Assembly: GCA_015693905.1 (NCBI GenBank)
Contig: CP065161.1
Span: forward strand, 806,001 to 870,000
DNA: 64,000 nt
Reading direction: 5' to 3'
From: Rhodobacterales bacterium HKCCA1288
GTDB taxonomy: Bacteria > Pseudomonadota > Alphaproteobacteria > Rhodobacterales > Rhodobacteraceae
Part shown: in pieces, positions 26,131 to 35,477 of the stretch
Position numbering within the stretch: position 1 is the first letter of the stretch
How the letters are laid out: each line of letters begins with the position of its first letter
The notes under the pieces: generated by a model
Told to the model about the DNA's origin: nothing
Databases searched by the model: none
The model's input: the letters and a program-made list of their open reading frames with translations, nothing else
Translations under genes and position numbers: made by a program

Positions 26131-28551
26131 TCACATACATTTACGCGATTGTGCCCCTGCACCCCGACCGAAACTGCCCAATTCGAAATCCAGTGAGAAT
26201 TGTGTAATCGGGGTCAGGCCCGTCACGCGATTGTCCACGCGCGAGACCTGTGCGCGTGCGCGCAGACATTCATTGTCGAATTGCACACCAAGGCCATAAC
26301 GGCGCACTGTATCGGTCTCAAGGCCATAGAGGGCATAGACCTCTCCCCCCCAATCAAGGGTATGGCCCAGTTCAAAATTGATCGTGTCGAATTCATTATC
26401 GTCACTGTCATAGGTCCACCCCACCGAGGATCGCCAATCAACCAGATTGTCATAAGAGAGCCGCCCCGTAATGAAGGACGCATCCGATTTATATTCATCA
26501 TCGGTCACGCCGAGGCGGGCCTCAATGAATTCGGTCAAATCTGCCGTCAAACCCAAACTCCAGCGCCGCACGGGATCGGGGTTACCAATAGCCTCGTCAC
26601 GCTCAAGTTTGGTATAGGTGGCATCAAGCGTGACATTGTCCAAGGATTGGCTGAAGGTCAAAACATCCGAGACGCGCTCGAAATCAGGGTTGTAGCGGCT
26701 TGTGGCCGAGAATTGGAACGGCCCCATGCTGCGCCCCAACCGTAGCGTATAGAGGGCGCCCGAGCGCAGGCCTGTCTTGCCGCTTGAGATGATATGATCC
26801 CGTTCAACCGAACCACCGAAGTAATAGCCCGAGGGCAAAGTATAGCGATAGGTCACATCCACATCCGCAACCGTAACATCATATTGGTTGACTTGATCAC
26901 GATTGACGCGGCGATATTGCCCAAGTTGGGCGTAATCAAAGGGATCAATCATATCGATTGACCCGTCAATCGAGGGCATGGTCACCTGCCCCGCCTCAAA
27001 CCGCAAAAAGCCAATGGACGGCGTCAGGGTTTGCTGTGCGCCATTTGACGCGCGGAATTCAAAGGGCCAACTCAATCGCGTTGCGGCAAATCCACTTGTG
27101 CTGTTTTGCTCATCAGGCAGGGTTACATCGTCATGGATGCCGTAGCGATCCAGAAATAGCCCCAAATCCGCATCAATGCGCAGGATATCCCCCGCCTGCC
27201 ACATGCCATCCCAGATCAAATTGGCCATCATCCGATCAATATCGCGGCGGCGTGGGTTAATATCGCCAAATTCGTTATAATCGGCCTGCGCCCCAAAATT
27301 CAGAGCCAAATCGCCAAAATCACCCGTCTCGCGCAGGAATGTCCATTGTGCATTCAGCACACGGTTTGAGGCTTTGTAATCATAGGTCTGATCGCGCAAA
27401 GCCGAGAACGCGGTGTAATCAAAGCTCAGCACCTCATCCGAAGAACTGCGTGCGAAGCGTAAGAAATTGTTCAGACGATCTTGTGCAAAAACCACAGGAT
27501 CATCCCCAAAACTGGTGCGGTTAACGGCAAAGAAGTCATAGGTGCTGATATAGCTGCTGTCTGAGGCCGATTGGGTCTGGAACACAAGATCAATGCCGTT
27601 GTCAAATTCCGCGCGCCCGTTAGAAAACAGAAACGCGCGCAAGGATTTCTCGGTCAGATCATCGCGGCTGAACGCCCCGTTTAATTCCAAATACCCATTG
27701 GAAAAGGCCTGCCGATATCGCCCCTCTAGGGTGCGCAAGACGCCCCCGCCCGCAGTCGCGCCACCCGCAACCGAAATCTGCGGCGTGACCGTGATATCGG
27801 CGCTATCCCCCAACATACGGAAATAGGGCAAGCCAATGCGCGTGCCCAAGCGCGAATTGACGGAATAGGTCGGCGCAAGAAATCCGTTTGCCCGCGCCAC
27901 TGAGGGATCAGGGGTGCGCAACCACGGCGTATAAAGGACAGGCGTGCCTGCCACGCGCAATTGCGCATCACGATAGGTGATGCTGCGGGTTTCTTGATCA
28001 TGCACAGCGCGGCGGGCGCGCAATTCCCATAGCGGTGTCGCGTTTTCCGAACACACCTCGCAGGCTGAGGCGCGCACATAGGGGAATTCCGTGTAACGCC
28101 CTTCACGGCGGATCATTTCTTGCGCTGCAACTTGCAGGGTCTCGTCCACCAACTGCCGCGCGGCCACAATCACGCCATCTTGCAAATCGGTCGACATATC
28201 GGCGAACGCGCCGTAAAAAACCTGCCCGCCTTCTTGGTCGATAATGTAAAGCGGCCCATCCACCAAAACGCGGTCACTGACTACATCATAGGCAAGGCTT
28301 GGCGCACGCAGCTCCATACCGCCGTAAAATATCTGCACATTTCCAGAGGCGCGATAATATTGGCTTTCTTGGTCGAAATAAATCTGATCCGCAATCAGCG
28401 TAGAAGGAAGATTTAGCTCAGGGGGTGCGGCCAAATCCGCGTCTTGGGCAAGGCCCCATGTGGCCGATAAAGCCAAACTCACCCCAAGCCCAAGCGGCGC
28501 CGAGAAATCGCGCACCGTGTTCCAAAAATGTCTCGCCTGTTCACGCGCCAC
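26131..28551 (-). CDS. lptD: LPS-assembly protein LptD
   Basis: 806-residue outer-membrane beta-barrel that inserts lipopolysaccharide into the outer leaflet. A signal peptide precedes AQDADLAAPPE. The OstA/LptA-like N-domain follows (LIADQIYFDQESQYYRASG; VLVDGPLYI), then a conserved pair of cysteines in SACEVCSENATPLWEL and a long strand-rich C-terminus ending CRARA-like, ..SRKCM. The GTG at 28551 is chosen because GGAGGACTTGCT lies directly before it; upstream codons give a non-signal extension. Usual neighbours (surA, pdxA) are missing; instead it abuts the RfaH-like gene and an O-antigen ligase. Confidence 0.9.
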   Translation of the reverse strand: MAREQARHFWNTVRDFSAPLGLGVSLALSATWGLAQDADLAAPPELNLPSTLIADQIYFDQESQYYRASGNVQIFYGGMELRAPSLAYDVVSDRVLVDGPLYIIDQEGGQVFYGAFADMSTDLQDGVIVAARQLVDETLQVAAQEMIRREGRYTEFPYVRASACEVCSENATPLWELRARRAVHDQETRSITYRDAQLRVAGTPVLYTPWLRTPDPSVARANGFLAPTYSVNSRLGTRIGLPYFRMLGDSADITVTPQISVAGGATAGGGVLRTLEGRYRQAFSNGYLELNGAFSRDDLTEKSLRAFLFSNGRAEFDNGIDLVFQTQSASDSSYISTYDFFAVNRTSFGDDPVVFAQDRLNNFLRFARSSSDEVLSFDYTAFSALRDQTYDYKASNRVLNAQWTFLRETGDFGDLALNFGAQADYNEFGDINPRRRDIDRMMANLIWDGMWQAGDILRIDADLGLFLDRYGIHDDVTLPDEQNSTSGFAATRLSWPFEFRASNGAQQTLTPSIGFLRFEAGQVTMPSIDGSIDMIDPFDYAQLGQYRRVNRDQVNQYDVTVADVDVTYRYTLPSGYYFGGSVERDHIISSGKTGLRSGALYTLRLGRSMGPFQFSATSRYNPDFERVSDVLTFSQSLDNVTLDATYTKLERDEAIGNPDPVRRWSLGLTADLTEFIEARLGVTDDEYKSDASFITGRLSYDNLVDWRSSVGWTYDSDDNEFDTINFELGHTLDWGGEVYALYGLETDTVRRYGLGVQFDNECLRARAQVSRVDNRVTGLTPITQFSLDFELGSFGRGAGAQSRKCM

Positions 28552-28630
28552 AGCAAGTCCTCCGCAATACCCTGTTAGAGGAGTGTCATCGACCTGCCAA
28601 GAGAGGGCGGCCCCATCAAACGGGATTTTT

Positions 28631-29896
28631 CTAGGGCTTGGGCAGTGGCGCATCACTGCTGCGCAGATATCCCCAAAGAATGGCGATCATCCCCATGCCA
28701 GCCTGACCATGTTCATTCATCATGGTGGTGTTGCCAAGGCCCGCCACAAGAAAACCTGTTGCAATTAAAACCCCTGCCTGCGCCGCCATTTGATCTGAGG
28801 ATGCGGCACCCTGCCGAATGGCCAAAGGCAAAAAGGCCCGAAAATAGGCCACAAGCAGCCATGTTATCAGCACCACACCGAGGATGCCGCGCTCGATCAG
28901 CATGGTTGTCCAGAGGTTATGGCCATGCCCAAAAAACCAATACCGATCTTTTATCGCGTCATAGTTGCGACCATCGCCCTCAACCTCGGCGCGGACAATC
29001 TCCTCGGCCGTGGCTAAGCCAAAACTTTGAAATCCCGTTCCAAACAGCGGGTGGCGATCATAGACCTCGAGGGCAGAATTCAAGATTTTGTCGCGGCCTG
29101 ACCACAGATCATCGCCCGTCACGCGGGAAACCGCTTCGGCGCGGAACTCCTGTGCAACGGGGAGGGTCATGATGCCCACGCCAAGTGCCAAGACAGCTAG
29201 GCCCGCCACGATGAGATACCGCAGCCTGCGGGCCGCATAGCCCGCCATCATGGCCGCAACCGCAATGATGGCCACAATGGCGATCCCGCTCACCAAACTG
29301 CGCGAAGGGGGCAGATAGGCCAATGTGGTGGCCACAGCACAGGCGCCAATGAGTTTCAACCACCACGCCCGCCCCATGAATGTTGCAATCCCCACAGCCA
29401 ATGGGATTAGGGAATACATCCCCGAATGGTTCACATGGCCCACAGATCGAAATTCAGGATAGGGCCTGTCATTCAGCGACCACGCGTAGAAGCTGTCAAT
29501 CACTGCCCATGCGCCGCCCAGAAGCAACGCCGCCATTAGAACTTTCATATCACGAGAGCTGTAATTCAAGCGCCCCGCAGCAAGCACAAAAAGACCAAGC
29601 AAACTCCAACGCACCGCACTTTCTTGTGGCGGTAAAACGTCACGAAACTCGGACAAGGTGGGCCCAATCCACAGCACCACGATCAGGCCTATAATCGGCC
29701 ATTCAAACGGGCTTGCTTGGCCTAGATGGCGCAGCCGCAGGGACTGAACCGCATAAACGATCAAGAACAATAAGCTTGCGACATTCTTCGGCGCCTCGAA
29801 CAAGGGCAAGGCAAAAAAAGCCAATGCCAAGAGCGCCACCTCCACCATGGAGGCCGCACGCGCCTGTTTTTGCCCCGAGGCTGAGAGATCACTCAT
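28631..29896 (-). CDS. O-antigen ligase / polymerase-family membrane protein
   Basis: About 421 residues, with around ten hydrophobic helices and a large periplasmic loop carrying FGTGFQSFGLATAEE and HGHNLWTTMLIERGILG, the Wzy_C/WaaL-family hallmark. It either polymerises repeat units or ligates the finished chain to a lipid acceptor. ATG 29896 is preferred over 29929 because it follows GGAAGGGCAGGG and overlaps the glycosyltransferase stop by 8 bp, indicating coupling. WaaL and Wzy cannot be told apart from sequence alone. Confidence 0.82.
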   Translation of the reverse strand: MSDLSASGQKQARAASMVEVALLALAFFALPLFEAPKNVASLLFLIVYAVQSLRLRHLGQASPFEWPIIGLIVVLWIGPTLSEFRDVLPPQESAVRWSLLGLFVLAAGRLNYSSRDMKVLMAALLLGGAWAVIDSFYAWSLNDRPYPEFRSVGHVNHSGMYSLIPLAVGIATFMGRAWWLKLIGACAVATTLAYLPPSRSLVSGIAIVAIIAVAAMMAGYAARRLRYLIVAGLAVLALGVGIMTLPVAQEFRAEAVSRVTGDDLWSGRDKILNSALEVYDRHPLFGTGFQSFGLATAEEIVRAEVEGDGRNYDAIKDRYWFFGHGHNLWTTMLIERGILGVVLITWLLVAYFRAFLPLAIRQGAASSDQMAAQAGVLIATGFLVAGLGNTTMMNEHGQAGMGMIAILWGYLRSSDAPLPKP

Positions 29897-31037
29897 CCCT
29901 GCCCTTCCTTTTCGTTTCAATGAATTCAAGATAGCGTGTCAAAACCCTGTCGGGGGTAAGACTGTCGATAAAGGCTTGATCCGCCGCGCTGACCTTGAGG
30001 CGATCTTCCGCCAGTTGGGTTGTTATGGCTTCGGCAAGGCCCGCATCATCCCCCTGCGCAACAAGTTGCAACGCGGTGATATGCTGCGCCAGTTCTTGTG
30101 AGCCCGCTGTCACGGTCGAGATACAGGGAATACCTGCTGCGATGGCCTCTAGCGTGGCATTGCCAAGACCTTCGTATAACGAGGTCGACACGAATAAATC
30201 TGCTGCGGCCAGATGCGCAAAAATATCATCGCTAAAGCCGGGGAGGTGGAATTGCCCCGCAATGCCAAGCTCTTGCGCCTGCGCCACAAGCCTTTCGCGC
30301 TGATATCCTTCACCTAAAATGACAAGGCGGTCATCCCGATGCCCACGGGCCGCCACGGTTTGGGCGAACGCGCGCAACAATGCCTTGAAATTTTTGACCC
30401 CATCCAGCCGCCCCACTGAGATCACAACACGGCCCTTCGGGCCTGCTTGAACTGGGGACACGGCCGCCCCCTGTCCGCGCTTGCGATCAACAGGGTTTAG
30501 AATTGTCGTGAAAAGGCGCGCGTTGATTCCGCAAAACCGTTGTAATTCTTCCCCAATCCCCTGTGACACGGTCATAATCCCCGCCGCACCCGGATAGAGG
30601 AGGCGGAATTCGATGGGCCGTGTGCGCCGCTTCCATGCAGAGGGAATATCAAAGAGCTGACGCGCAATCTCCGTATGCTCAACGATAAACACAGGCGGCA
30701 AAGCGGGTGCGATCAGTTTGGCACGCAGCATCGCCTTATTCACAGTGGTCATATGCGAGACGATGGCGTCAATCCGTTCTGCGGTGCAGATTTTGCGCAA
30801 AGCACGCGCATTGGCGAATGCGTTATGCGCCGCACGAAAGGCACCATATTCATAGATTTTTATGGATTTGGGAAAGGCGTCTTTCAGAGGCCCCGCCGTT
30901 TGGGACACCGCCAAAACAATGTCCACATCGTCACGCGACAGGCTTGCATTGACGAGATCAAGGATCACACGCTCGGCCCCACCGCCTGCCAATGTATCGG
31001 CGACCATAAGGAGGCGTAAACGGCTCATCTTCTGCAC
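29889..31037 (-). CDS. GT4-family glycosyltransferase
   Basis: 382-residue GT-B glycosyltransferase. The N-terminal DTLAGGGAERVILDLV loop is typical of GT4, and the C-terminal donor-binding region has GRVVISVGRLDGVKNF, LVILGEGYQRERL and SLYEGLGNATLEAIAAGIP with the conserved acidic EX7E-type segment. It transfers a sugar from a nucleotide donor to the growing glycan in the cytoplasm. Start may be the first ATG at 31037 or the one at 31028. Coupled to the ligase/polymerase gene. Confidence 0.87.
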   Translation of the reverse strand: MQKMSRLRLLMVADTLAGGGAERVILDLVNASLSRDDVDIVLAVSQTAGPLKDAFPKSIKIYEYGAFRAAHNAFANARALRKICTAERIDAIVSHMTTVNKAMLRAKLIAPALPPVFIVEHTEIARQLFDIPSAWKRRTRPIEFRLLYPGAAGIMTVSQGIGEELQRFCGINARLFTTILNPVDRKRGQGAAVSPVQAGPKGRVVISVGRLDGVKNFKALLRAFAQTVAARGHRDDRLVILGEGYQRERLVAQAQELGIAGQFHLPGFSDDIFAHLAAADLFVSTSLYEGLGNATLEAIAAGIPCISTVTAGSQELAQHITALQLVAQGDDAGLAEAITTQLAEDRLKVSAADQAFIDSLTPDRVLTRYLEFIETKRKGRDE

Positions 31038-31167
31038 ACAGTCCCTTTGAATCCCGCTCTATGCTTGACCTTTTTGGCCGCCGCTGTCTATCACCTGTCA
31101 CGGGTTTTGATCGGCGGGGCGCATCATTGCAACAGCAAAGCGACTATTTGAACCATGAGGGCGGGGC

Positions 31168-32067
31168 ATGATCATAACGCGCCTCATCGGGGGCTTGGGC
31201 AACCAGATGTTCCAATATGCGGCAGGGGCGGCGCTTGCGGCGCGAACGGGCCAAGCGTTGCGCCTCGATCTGACCAGTTTGCGTAAATACAAACTGCATC
31301 AGGGCTATCAGTTCGACCAAATTTTTGCAGGCGATTTTCAAACCGCCTCAAAACTGGATTTGTTTCGCGTCTTGGGGTTTGGAATGCGGCGTGGCGTGCG
31401 GGGCAGCGTGACCCCAGACCCGCGCTTGCCCAACCCGCAAACAGGTCCGAAAATTCGGCAACCCTCGCATAATTATTGGGATGGTTTTAGCGCATTATCG
31501 GGAAAAACCTATCTCGCGGGTTATTGGCAATCGCCCAAATATTTCCAAGGGGCCGAGGCGGCGATTGCCCGCGCCTTTGAGTTTCGAGAGGATTTAACGG
31601 GCGAGAATGCCGAGATTGCAGCAAAAATGGCTGCTTGCACTTCTGTCAGCCTTCATGTGCGGCGCGGCGATTATGTGAAGAACGCCAATGTGAACGCTTT
31701 TCACGGGATTTGTGATTGGCCTTATTACAGGGCAGCGATGGCGCATATGCGCGCGGCCCTTCACGCGCCGCAGTTTTTCGTGTTTTCTGATGATCTTGAT
31801 GCCGCGAAAGCCGAGTTCGGCCAAGGTGCGGACATCACCTATGTCACGGGCAACACGGGCGCGGTCAGCTATCGCGATATGATGTTGATGGCGCGCTGCA
31901 AACACCATGTAATCGCCAATTCCAGTTTTAGTTGGTGGGGGGCATGGTTGGCCCTTGCGCATGGGGCGGCGGATGATGGTCAAATCGTCATTGCACCAAA
32001 AGTTTGGTTCGCAGGCAGCCCTGAGCCGATGGAAGATATCTATCAGCCCCATTGGGTAAGGATGTAG
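31168..32067 (+). CDS. Alpha-1,2-fucosyltransferase (GT11)
   Basis: 299 residues. GT11 motifs are clear: the N-terminal IGGLGNQMFQYAAG loop and HVRRGDYV at residues 163-170, then NSSFSWWGAWLA near the C-terminus. The enzyme adds L-fucose from GDP-fucose in alpha-1,2 linkage to galactose-like acceptors. This agrees with the GDP-fucose genes manC, gmd and fcl a few kilobases away. First gene of a plus-strand set with the GT25-like gene and the CapD-like gene. Confidence 0.88.
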   Translation: MIITRLIGGLGNQMFQYAAGAALAARTGQALRLDLTSLRKYKLHQGYQFDQIFAGDFQTASKLDLFRVLGFGMRRGVRGSVTPDPRLPNPQTGPKIRQPSHNYWDGFSALSGKTYLAGYWQSPKYFQGAEAAIARAFEFREDLTGENAEIAAKMAACTSVSLHVRRGDYVKNANVNAFHGICDWPYYRAAMAHMRAALHAPQFFVFSDDLDAAKAEFGQGADITYVTGNTGAVSYRDMMLMARCKHHVIANSSFSWWGAWLALAHGAADDGQIVIAPKVWFAGSPEPMEDIYQPHWVRM

Positions 32068-32072
32068 GCGCC

Positions 32073-32777
32073 ATGAGCCCCAAACGTGAATTGCAGCGCT
32101 GGTTGCAGAATATGCGCCTGAAATGGCGGTGGCGGCGCGCGGCGCAGACCAGTCCAAGCGGCCTTGATGTGGCGCATGGCCTAGACCGCTGCGACATCAC
32201 CTATATCAACCTGGATCACCGCACGGATCGGCGCGAGCGGATCGAGGCAGAATTTACCAAGATCGGCGCGCAAAATGTGACCCGCTTTGGGGCCCATAAA
32301 CACGCGCGCGGCGCAACGGGTTGCGCGATGTCCCACCGCGATGTGATCGAAGCCGCCACCCCCGCAGAAGGGCGGATCACCATGATCTGCGAGGATGATC
32401 TGGAATTTCTGGCAGATCGTGCGCGGCTCGATCATTTGATTGAAACATTTTACCGCGACAGCCGCATGGATGTGCTGTGTCTGGCCTATAATCGGCGCAA
32501 TGGGATCGCTGTTACTGAGGATTTTCTGATCACTTCTAACACGCGAACAACGGCGTGCTATTTATTCAAAGCCCCAGTATTGCCTGCCCTTCACCGAGCT
32601 GCGACAAAAAGCATCTCGCGGTTAGAAAGGGGACTTCCAGACAAAGTTGCAGCAATTGATGTTGTCTGGCGAGAGACGCAGCAGGAATTTATATTTGCAT
32701 TGGCAAGCCCAAGAGCGGCACGACAAACCGAATCATATTCAGATATTTTGGGCAGGACTGTTGATTACAACCTGTGA
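32073..32777 (+). CDS. GT25-family (LPS glycosyltransferase-like) protein
   Basis: 234 residues. The N-terminal motif ITYINLDHRTDRRERIEAEF is the GT25 signature, followed by GCAMSHRDVIE and a metal-binding ICEDDLEF segment. Such proteins add galactose or glucose in lipooligosaccharide. ATG 32073, 5 bp after the fucosyltransferase stop, is preferred; an upstream start at 32052 would overlap. The 3' half (from about 32,500) is visibly more AT-rich and uses different codons from the 5' half, hinting at a recombination seam. Confidence 0.78.
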   Translation: MSPKRELQRWLQNMRLKWRWRRAAQTSPSGLDVAHGLDRCDITYINLDHRTDRRERIEAEFTKIGAQNVTRFGAHKHARGATGCAMSHRDVIEAATPAEGRITMICEDDLEFLADRARLDHLIETFYRDSRMDVLCLAYNRRNGIAVTEDFLITSNTRTTACYLFKAPVLPALHRAATKSISRLERGLPDKVAAIDVVWRETQQEFIFALASPRAARQTESYSDILGRTVDYNL

Positions 32778-32837
32778 GGCCGATGGCGTGAGACTGGACA
32801 GACACGGCCTGTCTCGGTATCGAAACATCTGAGGCTA

Positions 32838-34754
32838 ATGGGGAAATACATGTTCGGCTTTGCGCAGCATCTTTTTGGATTAAGTCGCGGCACTAAGCGG
32901 CTGATCCAAGTTGCTTTTGACTCCTTGGCCATTGTGTTTTGTTTTTGGCTTGCGATGGCGCTGCGCCTTGATGGCAATGTTATGGCCATGACAGCGCGGC
33001 CTTGGTTGGTTCTGATCCCCGTGATCCCAGTGACCATTTTTGCCTTCGTGATGCTGGGGCTCTATCGCGCGGTGATCCGCTATATGGCGGATCGGGCTGT
33101 GCGCACCGTGGCGATCGGGGTTCTGATTTCGGCGGTTGCCATGTTCGCGCTCAGTCAAGGGCTGAACCTTCGGGTTCCGCGTTCCGTTCCTGGGATTTAC
33201 CTTGCGCTCTTGCTGATTGTTGTAGGGGGCACGCGCTTTGTGATGCGCGGCATTTACCTCAGCACACAAGCGGCCACGCGGGAACCTGTTCTCATCTATG
33301 GCGCAGGCGAAGCGGGACGTCAGGTTTTGCAGGCATTGGAGCAAAGCCGCAATTACCGCCCTGCCCTATTCGTGGATGATAATGGCAAATTATCGGGCAG
33401 CGAGATTGGTGGCGTGCGCATTGTGCGCCCAGACCAAGCGCGCGCACGCATCAAAAATTTAGGGATCAAAACCGCACTGATCGCGATCCCAGACAGCAAC
33501 CCCGCAGGGCGGCGGCATGCGGCGCAAGTTTTGGCTGACCTTGGCCTTGAGGTGCGGGTGATCCCCAATATGTCCGATCTAGTCTCTGGACGTGTGCGGA
33601 TATCGGAATTGCGGCGCATCACGGTTGAGGAATTGTTGGGGCGCGACCCCGTCCCACCGCTGCCTGATCTGATGTCGAAAACCACCCATGGGAAATCTGT
33701 TATGGTGACAGGCGCGGGTGGCTCGATTGGCAGTGAGCTGTGCCGCCAGATTTTGGAGCAAAAACCAAGCAAGCTTGTTCTGTTCGAAAATTCAGAATTC
33801 GCACTTTATCGTATTTTGGAGGATTTGCAGGCATGGCTTGCACCGCGCGATCACCCAACAGAGCTGATCCCAATCCTCGGCTCGGTCACGCATGAGGGGC
33901 GGGTTGCGCGCGCAATCACAGAAAATGCTGTCGAAACGCTGTTTCATGCAGCGGCGTTCAAACATGTCCCCCTTGTCGAGGCGAATATTCTTGAAGGTCT
34001 GCGCAACAATGTCTTTGGCACGAAATGCGTGGCCGAAGCCGCAGGGCGTTTGGGCGTTAAAAACTTTACCCTGATTTCCACGGATAAGGCCGTGCGCCCC
34101 ACCAATGTCATGGGCGCCACCAAACGCGTGGCGGAATTGGTGATGCAATCCACCGCCAAGGCCTATCCCGAGACACGCTTTTGTGCAGTGCGTTTTGGGA
34201 ATGTCTTGGGGTCATCTGGTTCGGTAATCCCGAAATTTACCGACCAAATTCGCCGTGGTGGCCCTATCACCCTGACCGATCCAGAAATCACCCGTTATTT
34301 CATGACCATCCCCGAAGCCGCGCAATTGGTGATCCAGGCAAACGCAATGGCGCAAGCGGGCGAAATTTACCTGTTGGATATGGGGGAGCCGATCAAAATT
34401 CTAGAATTGGCCCGCACTATGGCCCGTCTGCAGGGGCGCGAAACCTATATCGCAGGGCAAGAGGCCCCGATTGCCGATGGTCTGGCGATTGAAATCACAG
34501 GACTGCGGCCCGGTGAAAAACTCTATGAAGAGCTTTTGGTCGATGACGGGGCAGAGACCACCGCGCATCCGCGGATTATGTTGGAGCCAGCCCAAAATGC
34601 CACAGACCCCAGCGACACCCCGCGCGCGCTTGCGGCCCTAGAGGCCGCGCTACAGGCTGAAGATGCCGCAGAGGCATTGACACTCTTGCAAAGGCTACCA
34701 ATCGATTACTCCGTGTGTAGCCATGAAACAGCCAATTCAAAAAGGCGAGGATAA
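32838..34754 (+). CDS. CapD/WbpM-type nucleotide-sugar 4,6-dehydratase
   Basis: 638-residue membrane-anchored enzyme. The first 130 residues hold about four transmembrane helices, followed by a Rossmann-like domain (YGAGEAGRQVLQAL) and the extended SDR catalytic domain starting VTGAGGSIGSELCRQIL. The catalytic zone LISTDKAVRPTNVMGATKR has Met where classical SDRs have Tyr, as in WbpM/PglF. It removes water from a UDP-N-acetylhexosamine to give the 4-keto-6-deoxy sugar. Immediately before the AT-rich accessory part. Confidence 0.9.
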   Translation: MGKYMFGFAQHLFGLSRGTKRLIQVAFDSLAIVFCFWLAMALRLDGNVMAMTARPWLVLIPVIPVTIFAFVMLGLYRAVIRYMADRAVRTVAIGVLISAVAMFALSQGLNLRVPRSVPGIYLALLLIVVGGTRFVMRGIYLSTQAATREPVLIYGAGEAGRQVLQALEQSRNYRPALFVDDNGKLSGSEIGGVRIVRPDQARARIKNLGIKTALIAIPDSNPAGRRHAAQVLADLGLEVRVIPNMSDLVSGRVRISELRRITVEELLGRDPVPPLPDLMSKTTHGKSVMVTGAGGSIGSELCRQILEQKPSKLVLFENSEFALYRILEDLQAWLAPRDHPTELIPILGSVTHEGRVARAITENAVETLFHAAAFKHVPLVEANILEGLRNNVFGTKCVAEAAGRLGVKNFTLISTDKAVRPTNVMGATKRVAELVMQSTAKAYPETRFCAVRFGNVLGSSGSVIPKFTDQIRRGGPITLTDPEITRYFMTIPEAAQLVIQANAMAQAGEIYLLDMGEPIKILELARTMARLQGRETYIAGQEAPIADGLAIEITGLRPGEKLYEELLVDDGAETTAHPRIMLEPAQNATDPSDTPRALAALEAALQAEDAAEALTLLQRLPIDYSVCSHETANSKRRG

Positions 34755-34953
34755 ACTATTTATATAGTTAGCATCATGCAGTGCCTTAAAAAGCTAGCAC
34801 GCAACATATCTAATAAGATTTTCTAGATAAAATATAACTTTAAATTAATTGAAAAATCTGCTATCAATTAGAAACTTACAATCTATAAAATATGTTTCGA
34901 GAATTATATACTACATTTGACCAATTTTACTACTGCACAAGGTGAGAAATACG
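34755..34953. other. AT-rich intergenic stretch at start of accessory island
   Basis: About 200 bp with very high A+T and no convincing coding frame, marking a sharp drop in GC from the upstream CapD-like gene. A promoter for rfbC is plausible but none is clear. Confidence 0.6.
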
Positions 34954-35475
34954 ATGCCTTTATTAGATTACACTTTGATTAAGAAAGAGCAACTCAAGGG
35001 ATGTCTCTATGATAAAGAGGTATTCGCTGAGTTAGGAATAGAAGAGGAATTCGTCCAGGATAACTTATCTTTCTCAGAAGCCAAAGGCACACTTAGAGGC
35101 CTACATTTCCAAGCCCCGCCATTGGCCCAAGCGAAGCTTATACGTTGCAGCAGAGGATGCATCTACGATGTTGCTGTTGATATAAGGAAAGGCAGCCCAA
35201 CCTACGGCCAATGGGTTGGATATGAGCTAAGTGCCGAGTGTGGAGACCAAATCTATGTACCAATCGGATTTGCTCACGGCTTTATAACTTTGGAACCGTA
35301 CACTGAGGTTGCCTACAAATGTTCATCAAACTTTTCGCCTGATGCAGAGGGTTCAATCCACTGGAATAGCTGTGGAATAACTTGGCCAGTATCAGGTAAA
35401 ATCGTTATAAGTGAGAAGGATAATGTTGCGCAGAAAATCGAGGATTTTGAAAGCCCATTCTCGTACCATGTCTAA
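34954..35475 (+). CDS. rfbC: dTDP-4-dehydrorhamnose 3,5-epimerase-like, atypical N-terminus
   Basis: 173-residue cupin. Conserved core is present: LRGLHFQ with the catalytic His, DVAVDIRKGSPTYG, VPIGFAHGF and DAEGSIHWN with the paired Asp. The usual first strand, which reads like FxDxRGxFxExY, is missing and replaced by DYTLIKKEQLKGCLYDKEVF. The ATG 34954 follows AGGTGAG and gives the best start. Missing active-site-adjacent residues leave activity uncertain. The pathway partners are a good rfbA and a broken rfbB; rfbD is not in the window. Confidence 0.75.
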   Translation: MPLLDYTLIKKEQLKGCLYDKEVFAELGIEEEFVQDNLSFSEAKGTLRGLHFQAPPLAQAKLIRCSRGCIYDVAVDIRKGSPTYGQWVGYELSAECGDQIYVPIGFAHGFITLEPYTEVAYKCSSNFSPDAEGSIHWNSCGITWPVSGKIVISEKDNVAQKIEDFESPFSYHV

Positions 35476-35477
35476 AT

